A stretch of 5,317 bases of DNA from Litorimonas sp964490745. Its GTDB lineage: Bacteria > Pseudomonadota > Alphaproteobacteria > Caulobacterales > Maricaulaceae. The number at the start of each line of letters is the position of its first letter. The first letter of the stretch is position 1. The stretch lies in contig CAZBDT010000150.1 of assembly GCA_964490745.1 (NCBI GenBank), forward strand, positions 1 to 5,317. The letters run 5' to 3'. Below, in pieces: positions 1 through 5,317 of the stretch. The notes under the pieces were generated by a model, which saw nothing but the letters and a program-made list of their open reading frames with translations, ran no database searches and was not told the DNA's origin. A program made the translations under genes and the position numbers.

Positions 1-54
1 CGTCGTTTTCGTCCGTTCGGGTCCATGGAATGGCTCTCTTTTCTTATTGTTTAA
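1..54 (+). CDS. C-terminal tail of an upstream gene, possibly a DUF418 (YeiB-like) membrane protein (partial)
   Basis: Reading from base 1, one frame gives 17 codons and then TAA at 52-54; the peptide is RRFRPFGSMEWLSFLIV. Proteins of the DUF418 family usually end with a segment resembling F-R-x-G-P-L/M-E-W-L-W-R-S-L-T-Y, and the FG-S-MEWL stretch here resembles it. The identification is an inference from this short motif only. Compared with the usual family ending, the part after EWL is short and lacks the W-R-x-L-T-Y tail. If the frame is right, the gene ends 77 bp before the first lipoprotein gene on the same strand. It also shows that the hydrophobic leader that can be read in another frame from position 30 is not a real protein start. 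The remainder of the gene lies outside the window. Confidence 0.4.
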   Translation, partial: RRFRPFGSMEWLSFLIV

Positions 55-131
55 TCTGCTTGCTTGCGCTGCACATTCCCCTGATATTCGGGCGACACTT
101 TAAGACAATAAACTTCGGGGAAAATTGGGCT

Positions 132-803
132 ATGCGATCACTCACGCTTTTTAAAGCCATATTATTGGCAAATATAGTTGCATTATCCGCATGTGAAACA
201 CTGACGACAGCTGAAAGAACAGTCCCGCCTAAATCAGGTAAAGTATCTGAAAAGCTATCCAAACATAAAACTATTGCGATCTTACCCTTCGACATCGTCA
301 TTTATGAGAAATCAAAACTCAATAAAAATCCAACACCGGAGATGAGCGCTGTCGTACAAAAACAGCTCTACTCAGAATTCTCGAATCCTCAGAAGAACCT
401 TGAATATACGGTTTCCTTCCAAAGCATAGAAGAAACGAACGATCTATTGCGTCGAGCGAATATGAACGGTGATAATATTCGAAATTTTACCAAAGGTGAA
501 ATTGGAGCGGCATTAGGTGTCGATGTATTTTTATCAGGCGACATTAATTATTCTAAACCTGAAAAATTTAATCGTAGCCTTTCTGGTGCCGTCATTGATA
601 TGGGTTTGGGTCGTGGTCGAGCCGTGACTGTCAATATGACGATTCATGAAACAAAGACAGGGGATTTGATATGGGCATTTAGTAGAGACCAATATAGATT
701 AAGCGGTCAAACATTAGGGCATGATGCAAAATCTTTGGCAAAAACGACTGCCAAGCGTCTACCTTACATAAAAAAGTCGAACCCCGACCCCATAGGACGG
801 TGA
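132..803 (+). CDS. Putative CsgG/LpoB-like lipoprotein, copy 1
   Basis: Encodes a 223-residue predicted lipoprotein. Residues 1-21 form a lipoprotein signal peptide: basic start MRSLTLFK, hydrophobic core, and lipobox LSAC with Cys21. Residue +2 is Glu, so an outer-membrane location on the periplasmic face is likely. After a short linker comes a single domain with AILPFD (49-54), LLRRANM (105-111), ALGVD (127-131), SGDI (135-138) and VNMTIHETKTGDLIW (167-181). A first strand ending in LPF, a central 'lGVDxxxxG' segment and a late 'TGxxxW' strand are typical of the CsgG/LpoB/GNA1162-type periplasmic fold. This is recognition by pattern, and the biochemical role is unknown. The ATG at 132 is preferred because the signal peptide starts there and GGGGA (117-121) lies 10 nt upstream; the frame is open back to an ATG at 30, but that stretch overlaps the preceding gene's end. 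The product is a paralogue of the next gene. A weak TTGCTT-17 nt-GATATT promoter candidate lies at 60-88. Confidence 0.85.
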   Translation: MRSLTLFKAILLANIVALSACETLTTAERTVPPKSGKVSEKLSKHKTIAILPFDIVIYEKSKLNKNPTPEMSAVVQKQLYSEFSNPQKNLEYTVSFQSIEETNDLLRRANMNGDNIRNFTKGEIGAALGVDVFLSGDINYSKPEKFNRSLSGAVIDMGLGRGRAVTVNMTIHETKTGDLIWAFSRDQYRLSGQTLGHDAKSLAKTTAKRLPYIKKSNPDPIGR

Positions 804-960
804 ATTACAAATTAGCCGCACCGATACCGAAACAAACGTTCAAATATTTGAATCGTATAGTAATTTCTCAAACGTTCATATTTTAATTATACATCTTGAA
901 AGCGAACAATATTCTCGCCATACAGAGGTATCACTTTTTCTGGACCAGGGGAACATTAAC
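804..960. promoter_or_regulatory. AT-rich spacer between lipoprotein genes, with repeat and palindrome
   Basis: This 157-bp spacer has no gene. It contains the 10-mer CAAACGTTCA twice in direct orientation (833-842 and 869-878, starts 36 bp apart). The perfect 14-bp palindrome TTCAAATATTTGAA (839-852) overlaps the first copy. Such an arrangement suits binding of a dimeric regulator, but no regulator can be named. There is no clear terminator after the first lipoprotein gene, so read-through into the second is possible. Confidence 0.4.
896..924 (+). promoter_or_regulatory. Weak promoter candidate for the second lipoprotein gene
   Basis: TTGAAA at 896-901 matches five of six bases of a sigma-70 -35 box. 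It is followed after 17 nt by CATACA (919-924), which matches only three of six bases of a -10 box. Transcription from here would give a leader of about 30 nt ending in the AGGGGA ribosome binding site at 947-952. The spacer is AT-rich and offers other combinations, so this is a tentative call. Confidence 0.2.
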
Positions 961-1620
961 ATGAGAATGAACTTATCTTTTGCAAAAAAAGCTGTGCCAC
1001 TTGCAGCAGTTGTTATGATGACAGCTTGCCAAACTGCGGATGTCTACACAGCTGATACTTTTGATAATTATCAGACAACTCATAAAGAGGTGGCCGTGTT
1101 GCCATTCGATGTGACCATTGGCAAGAAGAAGATGCCAGAAGGCGCAACGCCTGAATCTCTAAAAGCGGCAGAGTTGGAAGAAGGCGTTGTTTTCCAAAAG
1201 CAACTCTACTCGCAATTTTTAAAGCGTTGGTCGAAGGGCGAGTATACCGTTAAATTCCAAGATGTGGATGAAACAAATGTCCTTCTCCGCAGAGCCAATA
1301 TGACAGATGAGACGATTAAGAACTTTACCAAAGCAGAAATTGGGCAAGCTCTTGGTGTTGACGCTGTAATTTCCGGTAATATTAAACGCGATAAACCTAT
1401 GAGCACTGGCGCAGCTGTCGCATCCACATTTTTGCTTGGGTTTGGTGGCGCTACAAATTCTGTTAATGTAAACATGACAGTGCATGACAGTCAAAGTGGA
1501 AGTCTTCTTTGGTCTTATGACCACGAAGTAAAAGGAGGCGTAGGTAGCTCCGCAGAAGGCGTATCGAAATCCTTAATGAAAAGCTCTTCGAAAAAATTCC
1601 CTTACAAAAAAGAAAAATAA
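961..1620 (+). CDS. Putative CsgG/LpoB-like lipoprotein, copy 2
   Basis: Encodes a 219-residue predicted lipoprotein. The signal peptide runs to lipobox MTAC (20-23) with Cys23 as the acylation site; residue +2 is Gln, consistent with an outer-membrane location. The domain mirrors copy 1: VAVLPFD (44-50), LLRRANM (108-114), NFTKAEIG (121-128), ALGVD (130-134), SGNI (138-141) and VNMTVHDSQSGSLLW (170-184). Over residues 77-146, 42 of 70 positions are identical to copy 1 by hand alignment without gaps. A glycine- and hydrophobic-rich segment at about 149-165, just before the late strand, is the most divergent part of the domain. The tail is Ser/Lys rich and ends PYKKEK, comparable to PYIKKS in copy 1. 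The start is well supported: AGGGGA at 947-952 lies 8 nt before the ATG. The fold assignment to the CsgG/LpoB/GNA1162 group is by pattern; substrate or partner is unknown. The gene ends 25 nt before a strong terminator. Confidence 0.87.
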   Translation: MRMNLSFAKKAVPLAAVVMMTACQTADVYTADTFDNYQTTHKEVAVLPFDVTIGKKKMPEGATPESLKAAELEEGVVFQKQLYSQFLKRWSKGEYTVKFQDVDETNVLLRRANMTDETIKNFTKAEIGQALGVDAVISGNIKRDKPMSTGAAVASTFLLGFGGATNSVNVNMTVHDSQSGSLLWSYDHEVKGGVGSSAEGVSKSLMKSSSKKFPYKKEK

Positions 1621-1644
1621 AACGCTTTGAACCCAACTCTTTAG

Positions 1645-1674
1645 AACCCTCTCCACATTTGGAGGGGGTTTTTT
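1645..1674 (+). terminator. Rho-independent terminator of the lipoprotein block
   Basis: The arms AACCCTCTCC (1645-1654) and GGAGGGGGTT (1661-1670) form a 10-bp stem containing one G-T wobble and closing a 6-nt loop. The run of six T ends at 1674. Only the + strand reading has a U-tract, so it is oriented to stop transcription of the second lipoprotein gene. The tract overlaps the stop codon of convergent rbfA (complement of 1673-1675). Confidence 0.88.
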
Positions 1675-2056
1675 ATTTATCCAAATCCTGCTGCACGCGC
1701 GGATCTTGGAGCAAGCGATTCATCGCTTCCGCCGTCTCAAAACTCTCATCTTTCACAAATTTCAGGCGCGGGGTGGATTTCATCTCCATTTCGCGACCCA
1801 ATCGTCCGCGTAAGAAGGACCCGCAGCGCTGCAAAGCCCGAATCACGACATCTGGATCATGATCCGTGCCCAGAGGGGCCGCATAGACGACGGCGTGTTT
1901 TAAATCGGGCGAGGCGCGGACCTCTGAGATCGTAATCGAAACCCCTTTCAAATCCGGATCGCGTAAATGTTCGCGCGCCAAAATATCAGCTAATGCGCGT
2001 CGGATTAATTCGCCCGCTTTGAGTTGACGTTGGGAAGGGGGTCGGTTTCTGGACAT
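1673..2056 (-). CDS. rbfA: 30S ribosome-binding factor A (RbfA)
   Basis: Encodes 127 residues, the normal size for RbfA. This small cytoplasmic protein has a type II KH-like fold, binds the 30S subunit and helps late 16S rRNA maturation; it is best known for cold adaptation in E. coli. Recognisable family segments are the N-terminal helix with LIRRALADIL (17-26), the strand VSITISEVRASPDLKHAVVY (39-58), RCGSFLRGRLG (77-87) and the closing STPRLKFVKDESFETAEAMNRLL (94-116). The ATG at the complement of 2054-2056 fits the family start, although no strong Shine-Dalgarno sequence precedes it. rbfA usually follows infB directly and is followed by truB. Here a divergent xre gene lies between infB and rbfA, and convergent lipoprotein genes lie downstream. 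It therefore probably has its own promoter; TTGACT (complement of 2152-2157) and TTGAAA (complement of 2124-2129) are possible -35 boxes, without convincing -10 partners. Confidence 0.96.
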   Translation of the reverse strand: MSRNRPPSQRQLKAGELIRRALADILAREHLRDPDLKGVSITISEVRASPDLKHAVVYAAPLGTDHDPDVVIRALQRCGSFLRGRLGREMEMKSTPRLKFVKDESFETAEAMNRLLQDPRVQQDLDK

Positions 2057-2242
2057 TTGAAATACTTAGGTGACAGCAGGTATTTTTCCAACCCAGTTAA
2101 ACATGAGACAAGATAGTTGTTATTTCAACGAAATGGTAACTGGACAACACAAGTCAAATATCTCTATTAGAAGCTGGGATATTAAATTGTTAATCATAAA
2201 TCAGTTATTTTTTAATAAGATAAGTTGTGTGAAGGGGCGATC
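2057..2242. promoter_or_regulatory. Divergent rbfA/xre control region with nested inverted repeats
   Basis: This 186-bp AT-rich region separates the starts of rbfA (leftward) and xre (rightward). It holds an outer inverted repeat, CCAGTTA (2093-2099) with TAACTGG (2137-2143). Inside are two overlapping, mutually exclusive inner repeats: GTTG/CAAC (2116-2119 and 2126-2129) and ATTTC-AAC-GAAAT (2122-2134). These could be an operator for the XRE protein, or a structure in the rbfA leader. The assignment is inference from symmetry and position. Confidence 0.45.
2187..2216 (+). promoter_or_regulatory. Likely promoter of the xre gene
   Basis: TTGTTA (2187-2192) and TTTAAT (2211-2216) match the sigma-70 -35 and -10 boxes at four and five of six bases, with an 18-nt spacer. 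Transcription would begin around 2223, giving a short leader that contains the ribosome binding site GAAGGGG (2231-2237) just before the ATG at 2243. Confidence 0.42.
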
Positions 2243-2509
2243 ATGAAACGGGATGTCAGGACAGCCACAGAAGTTGATGCCTTTGTGGGCGCGCAACTCA
2301 AAGCATTACGCAAATCTGCGGGATACAGCCAAACAGAACTGGCGAATAAGGTTGGGGTCACATTTCAGCAAATTCAAAAATATGAGCGCGGCACGAACCG
2401 AATTGGTGCCAGTCGCCTATGGGAATTTTGCAAAGTCTTTGGCGTTCCGCCCGGACGTTTTTTTGACGGCGTTGAAGAATTTTTGGAAGCTAGTCTCGAA
2501 GCGAGTTAA
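2243..2509 (+). CDS. Small XRE-family helix-turn-helix transcriptional regulator
   Basis: Encodes 88 residues that consist almost entirely of one HTH_3 (Cro/C1-type) DNA-binding domain, about residues 15-76. The helix-turn-helix core is SQTELANKVGVTFQQIQKYERG (29-50), with the conserved SQxxLA opening and the QxYExG end of the recognition helix. The following GTNRIGASRLWEF and PPGRFFDG segments are typical of an alphaproteobacterial group of short regulators that includes PraR-like proteins; this affiliation is inferred and PraR itself is longer. There is no sensor or catalytic domain. The ATG at 2243 is chosen over an in-frame TTG at 2225 because GAAGGGG lies 5 nt upstream. The gene is divergent from rbfA and convergent with infB, so it sits inside what is usually a continuous infB-rbfA operon. 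Self-regulation through the repeats upstream is plausible but unproven. Confidence 0.9.
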   Translation: MKRDVRTATEVDAFVGAQLKALRKSAGYSQTELANKVGVTFQQIQKYERGTNRIGASRLWEFCKVFGVPPGRFFDGVEEFLEASLEAS

Positions 2510-2516
2510 ACTCGCT
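2500..2516 (+). repeat. Inverted repeat across the xre stop codon
   Basis: AGCGAGTTAAACTCGCT is a perfect inverted repeat with 7 bp of stem and the TAA stop codon (2507-2509) in the loop. An overlapping alternative hairpin, CTCG-AAG-CGAG (2495-2505), shares one arm. The following bases (ATAAATAG) are not a U-tract, so this is not a standard terminator; it may stabilise the mRNA 3' end or assist termination. Confidence 0.4.
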
Positions 2517-2583
2517 ATAAATAGTCAAAAAATTTCTAGCCTCACGGCTTGTGCTTCCTTACCTTGCATAAGTCATAAATTAT

Positions 2584-2630
2584 AAAAAAAAGCTGCTCAT
2601 CGCATTTTACATAATACCATTAGCGGCTTT
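2584..2630 (-). terminator. infB terminator, possibly bidirectional
   Basis: On the - strand, AAAGCCGCT (complement of 2622-2630) pairs with AGCAGCTTT (complement of 2589-2597), leaving one C-A mismatch. An inner GTATT/AATGC stem can stack above it. A run of eight T (complement of 2584-2591) follows, 26 nt past the infB stop. On the + strand the same arms pair fully with a T-G wobble, followed by TTTCTT, so the element could also stop xre transcription. Confidence 0.6.
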
Positions 2631-2656
2631 CTTAATTCAGAATATATGGGGAAGAA

Positions 2657-5245
2657 TTAACTGGCGCTTTCGAGTTTCCGTTCCAGCATTTCAACGGTAA
2701 AGCACTCAATCTGATCACCCTTGCGCAGATCATGATAGCCTTCAAAGCCCATACCACATTCCATACCCGCTTGGACTTTCGGAACTTCGTCTTTGAAACG
2801 CTTGAGTGTTGACAACTCACCTTCATGAATAACAACATCATCACGCAGCAAACGCACGCCAGCACCGCGTTCAACGCGCCCTTCCGTGACTTTACACCCG
2901 GCAACTTTACCAAGCTTGCTGATGTTGAAGACTTCCAGAATTTCAGCGTAACCAATAAATGTTTCGCGACGTTCTGGGGCCAACATACCTTCCAGCGCAC
3001 CTTTGATCTCATCGAGGAGCTCATAGATGATGGAGTAATAGCGAATTTCGACGCCTTCACGCTCGGCCAAATCTTTTGCCTGACGATTGGCTCGGACATT
3101 AAAGGCAATAATAGGCGCGCCAGCCGTCTTAGCTTGGTTCACGTCGCTTTCTGAAATACCGCCAGCCGCCGAATACACGACTCTTGCGCGGACTTCATCA
3201 TTACCCAAACCTTCAAGCGAGGATTTAATCGCCTGGGCAGAGCCTTCAACGTCCGCTTTGACCAAGAGGTTCAGCTCTGACGCTTCTTTATTCGCGAGCT
3301 TCGCCATCATTTGTTCCATAGAGGCCATGGCAGACGGAGCCGAAATTTCAGAATCTTTGCGTTTCTGTATGCGGTATTCCGTAATTTCACGCGCTTTGGC
3401 TTCATCCGCAACAACCGCGAAAGGTTCACCCGGCATAGGCGCACCGTTGAGACCCATCAGCTCTACCGCAGTGGACGGACCAGCAGCTTTCATCTGCTTG
3501 CCTTTTTGGTCCATCATGGCTTTGACCTTACCCCAATACTCTCCTGCCACAACAACATTGCCGCGTTTAAGCGTGCCGCGTTTGACAAGGAGTGTCGCGA
3601 CAGCGCCGCGACCTTTTTCGATCTTGGATTCAATCACAAGACCATCTGGATTACGGGTTGGGTTGGCTTTTAATTCCATCAACTCGGCTTGGTTGACAAT
3701 GGCTTCTGCCAAATCTTGTAAACCTGTTTTTTCTTTCGCGGAAACCGGGATAGCCTGAACATCACCGGACATACTTTCCGTGATAACATTATGCTGGAGT
3801 AAGTCCGTCTCTACCTTTTGCGGGTTTGCCTCATAGGCATCCATTTTATTAATCGCGACGATGATCGGTGTATCGGCAGCCTGCGCGTATTTAATAGACT
3901 CAACCGTCTGAGGCATGACACCGTCATCAGCAGCCACAACAAGCACGACAATATCAACGGCTTCTGCACCGCGCGTGCGCATCTCAGAGAAAGCCGCATG
4001 GCCAGGCGTGTCCAAGACCGTGATCTTATCACCTGATTTCAACTTAATCTGATACGCACCAATATGTTGCGTGATACCGCCAGCTTCACCCGCCGCCACA
4101 TCTGTCGTGCGCAGTGCATCCAAGAGGGATGTCTTACCGTGATCAACATGCCCCATAACAGCAATCACAGGCGCACGCGGTTTACGGTCTTTCTCATCAG
4201 ACGGCGTATCGTCAATCAGGAAGTCTTCTTCGACATCCGCCGCTGAGACTCGCTTCACCGTATGACCGAAATCTTCAACAATGAGCTGCGCAAGATCGGC
4301 GTCAATCACGTCATTAACGGTGTGCATCTCACCTTGTTGCATCAAATATTTGACAACAGCCGCGCCGCGTTCCGACATCCGGTTCGCCAGATCCGCAATG
4401 GTAATCGCTTCCGGAATCGTGACCTCACGCTGGACCTTATCGCCACCGCGACCGCCGCCTTGTTGACGTTGCTTTTCGCGTTCACGCGCACGCTTCATGG
4501 AGGCGAGCGAGCGCTGACGTTCATCATTTCCAGATAGCGCAGATACAATCGTCAGCTTACCCCGACGACGTTTCGTTTCACCCTTAGAACGGGTGGGCGG
4601 TGGCGCATTGCGCTTTTTCTTCACTCGACCACCGGCTTTTTCCAGCTCTGTACGCGTATCTTTTTTCTCTTCTTTCGGCTTTGGTGCGCCAACAGCCTTT
4701 TTCTGCAAACGGGCCGCCTCTTCTGCTTCGGCCTTTTTGCGGGCCGCTTCTTCGGCCTCCAAACGCCGCATTTCTTCGGCTTCCGCCTCTTGGCGTTTTT
4801 GTTCGAGCAATCTGCGCTCTTCTTCAACGCGGGCCAGACGGGCCTCTTCTTCTGCCTTGCGTTGGGCAGCGCGTTCTTCTTGTTGCTTCTGGGCAGAACT
4901 TAATGCGGCTTGGCGCTTGAGGTATTCTGCTTTTGACAAGCCCAACTTGCGAGCGGCTTCTGTCACCGGATCAACATTCTTTTGCGGCTTAGGTGCCATA
5001 GCAGGTTTTGCGGCCGGTTTAGGCTTTGTCGGCGCCATGTTGTTTTTTGGTGGCGTGATCGTCGGTTTCGTTGTTGATGTACCGGGTTTTTTAGCGCCCG
5101 GGCGGACAATGATCTTTTTCTTCTTTTCAACGACCACGGCAGATGAATTACTGGACCTGCGTGGACCACCTCGATTAGCACCAAGTGTCAGAGGCCGCCT
5201 TGCGCCGGGTTTGGCACCGGGTTTGTTGTTATTGTTGTCTGTCAT
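2657..5245 (-). CDS. infB: Translation initiation factor IF-2
   Basis: Encodes 862 residues. IF2 is the cytoplasmic GTPase that brings fMet-tRNA to the 30S subunit and promotes 50S joining. The N-terminal arm begins MTDNNNN, has a basic RRPLTLGANRGG segment and VVVEKKKKIIVRPG (37-50), a Lys/Pro-rich stretch to about 90, and a long Glu/Ala/Arg-rich helix or coiled coil at about 113-185. The conserved IF2 N-domain lies at about 275-328. The GTPase domain shows G1 GHVDHGKT (365-372), G2 Thr392 in GGIT, G3 DTPGH (412-416), G4 NKMD (466-469) and G5 SAK (502-504), all intact. Domain II, domain III and the fMet-tRNA-binding C2 domain (about 765-850) follow, so the protein is complete. The ATG is supported by the family-type start and a purine-rich GAGAAAAAG (complement of 5248-5256) upstream. 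The gene lies just after a same-strand gene tail, but downstream the usual rbfA is displaced by xre. Confidence 0.98.
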   Translation of the reverse strand: MTDNNNNKPGAKPGARRPLTLGANRGGPRRSSNSSAVVVEKKKKIIVRPGAKKPGTSTTKPTITPPKNNMAPTKPKPAAKPAMAPKPQKNVDPVTEAARKLGLSKAEYLKRQAALSSAQKQQEERAAQRKAEEEARLARVEEERRLLEQKRQEAEAEEMRRLEAEEAARKKAEAEEAARLQKKAVGAPKPKEEKKDTRTELEKAGGRVKKKRNAPPPTRSKGETKRRRGKLTIVSALSGNDERQRSLASMKRAREREKQRQQGGGRGGDKVQREVTIPEAITIADLANRMSERGAAVVKYLMQQGEMHTVNDVIDADLAQLIVEDFGHTVKRVSAADVEEDFLIDDTPSDEKDRKPRAPVIAVMGHVDHGKTSLLDALRTTDVAAGEAGGITQHIGAYQIKLKSGDKITVLDTPGHAAFSEMRTRGAEAVDIVVLVVAADDGVMPQTVESIKYAQAADTPIIVAINKMDAYEANPQKVETDLLQHNVITESMSGDVQAIPVSAKEKTGLQDLAEAIVNQAELMELKANPTRNPDGLVIESKIEKGRGAVATLLVKRGTLKRGNVVVAGEYWGKVKAMMDQKGKQMKAAGPSTAVELMGLNGAPMPGEPFAVVADEAKAREITEYRIQKRKDSEISAPSAMASMEQMMAKLANKEASELNLLVKADVEGSAQAIKSSLEGLGNDEVRARVVYSAAGGISESDVNQAKTAGAPIIAFNVRANRQAKDLAEREGVEIRYYSIIYELLDEIKGALEGMLAPERRETFIGYAEILEVFNISKLGKVAGCKVTEGRVERGAGVRLLRDDVVIHEGELSTLKRFKDEVPKVQAGMECGMGFEGYHDLRKGDQIECFTVEMLERKLESAS

Positions 5246-5254
5246 ATCTTTTTC

Positions 5255-5317
5255 TCATCGAAGCGGGGCCGGTTCATAACGCCGACGGGCCGTTTCGCGG
5301 TTTGGTTCCTTGCTCGC
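5255..5317 (-). CDS. C-terminal tail of the gene upstream of infB, probably ylxR/DUF448 (partial)
   Basis: Reading leftward from the window edge, one frame gives 20 codons (ASKEPNRETARRRYEPAPLR) and a TGA at the complement of 5255-5257, 9 nt before the infB start. In alphaproteobacteria the gene here is normally ylxR (DUF448), encoding a small RNA-binding protein in the nusA-infB operon. The identity rests on this synteny because the tail has no diagnostic motif. A second frame is also open and gives 24 residues ending EKKI, with a TGA that overlaps the infB ATG (ATGA, complement of 5242-5245). I cannot decide firmly between them. Either reading implies close coupling with infB. Confidence 0.4.
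   Translation of the reverse strand, partial: ASKEPNRETARRRYEPAPLR

Noticed and set aside
30..131. N-terminal extension of the first lipoprotein
   Set aside because: It would place the lipobox far inside the protein, it overlaps the end of the upstream gene, and the ATG at 132 begins a textbook lipoprotein signal peptide.
838..888. Possible alphaproteobacterial LexA box (GTTC-N7-GTTC) between the lipoprotein genes
   Set aside because: GTTC occurs at 838-841 and 874-877, but neither has a second GTTC seven bases later, so the spacing rule is not met.
2253..2585. 110-codon open frame overlapping xre in another frame
   Set aside because: The xre frame has a full helix-turn-helix motif and a ribosome binding site; this one has no recognisable content.
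2632..3108. 158-codon open frame on the - strand in another frame of infB
   Set aside because: It overlaps the conserved IF2 C2 domain in a different frame and its product is unrecognisable.
3087..3758. 223-codon open frame on the + strand opposite the middle of infB
   Set aside because: A shadow of the infB frame with no family resemblance and no plausible ribosome binding site.
4593..5279. 228-codon open frame on the + strand opposite the infB N-terminus
   Set aside because: It is the antisense of the low-complexity charged arm; its product is Ser/Ala/Phe-rich, has no recognisable domain, and infB is certain on the other strand.
1..5317. CRISPR array, insertion sequence, tRNA or phage gene
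   Set aside because: No regularly spaced repeats, transposase motifs, terminal inverted repeats, cloverleaf patterns or phage proteins were seen on either strand.

Overview
The window looks like chromosomal DNA from an alphaproteobacterium. The evidence is an 862-residue IF2 with the long N-terminal arm usual in that class, a compact XRE regulator with the alphaproteobacterial-type recognition segment VTFQQIQKYERGTNRI, and an RbfA of ordinary length. A member of the Hyphomonadales/Maricaulales-type marine groups is a reasonable guess, but the sequence alone does not prove it.

Left part (1-1674, + strand). The edge holds the last 17 codons of a gene that may encode a DUF418-type membrane protein. 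Two related lipoprotein genes follow (132-803 and 961-1620). Both products have a lipobox signal peptide and a domain resembling the CsgG/LpoB/GNA1162 periplasmic fold. They are about 60% identical over a 70-residue core, so they arose by tandem duplication. The 157-bp gap between them holds a 10-bp direct repeat and a 14-bp perfect palindrome, which suggests the second gene has its own control. A strong rho-independent terminator closes this block, and its U-tract runs into the stop codon of the convergent gene rbfA.

Middle and right part (1673-5317, mostly - strand). From right to left come the tail of a gene just upstream of infB (probably ylxR/DUF448 by synteny), infB, a small XRE repressor-like gene on the opposite strand, and rbfA. 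The usual order in this operon is nusA-ylxR-infB-rbfA-truB. Here the xre gene splits infB from rbfA, a hairpin with a U8 tract follows infB, and truB does not follow rbfA. rbfA therefore probably has its own promoter in the 186-bp region it shares divergently with xre. That region also contains nested inverted repeats that could be an operator.

The two halves of the window are functionally separate: an envelope lipoprotein pair on the left, and translation initiation plus ribosome maturation on the right. The small regulator is placed to control itself and possibly rbfA. I see no tRNA, rRNA, insertion sequence, CRISPR array or phage gene. The most interesting points are the lipoprotein duplication and the interrupted infB-rbfA operon. 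I did not find convincing evidence of a wholly new system.
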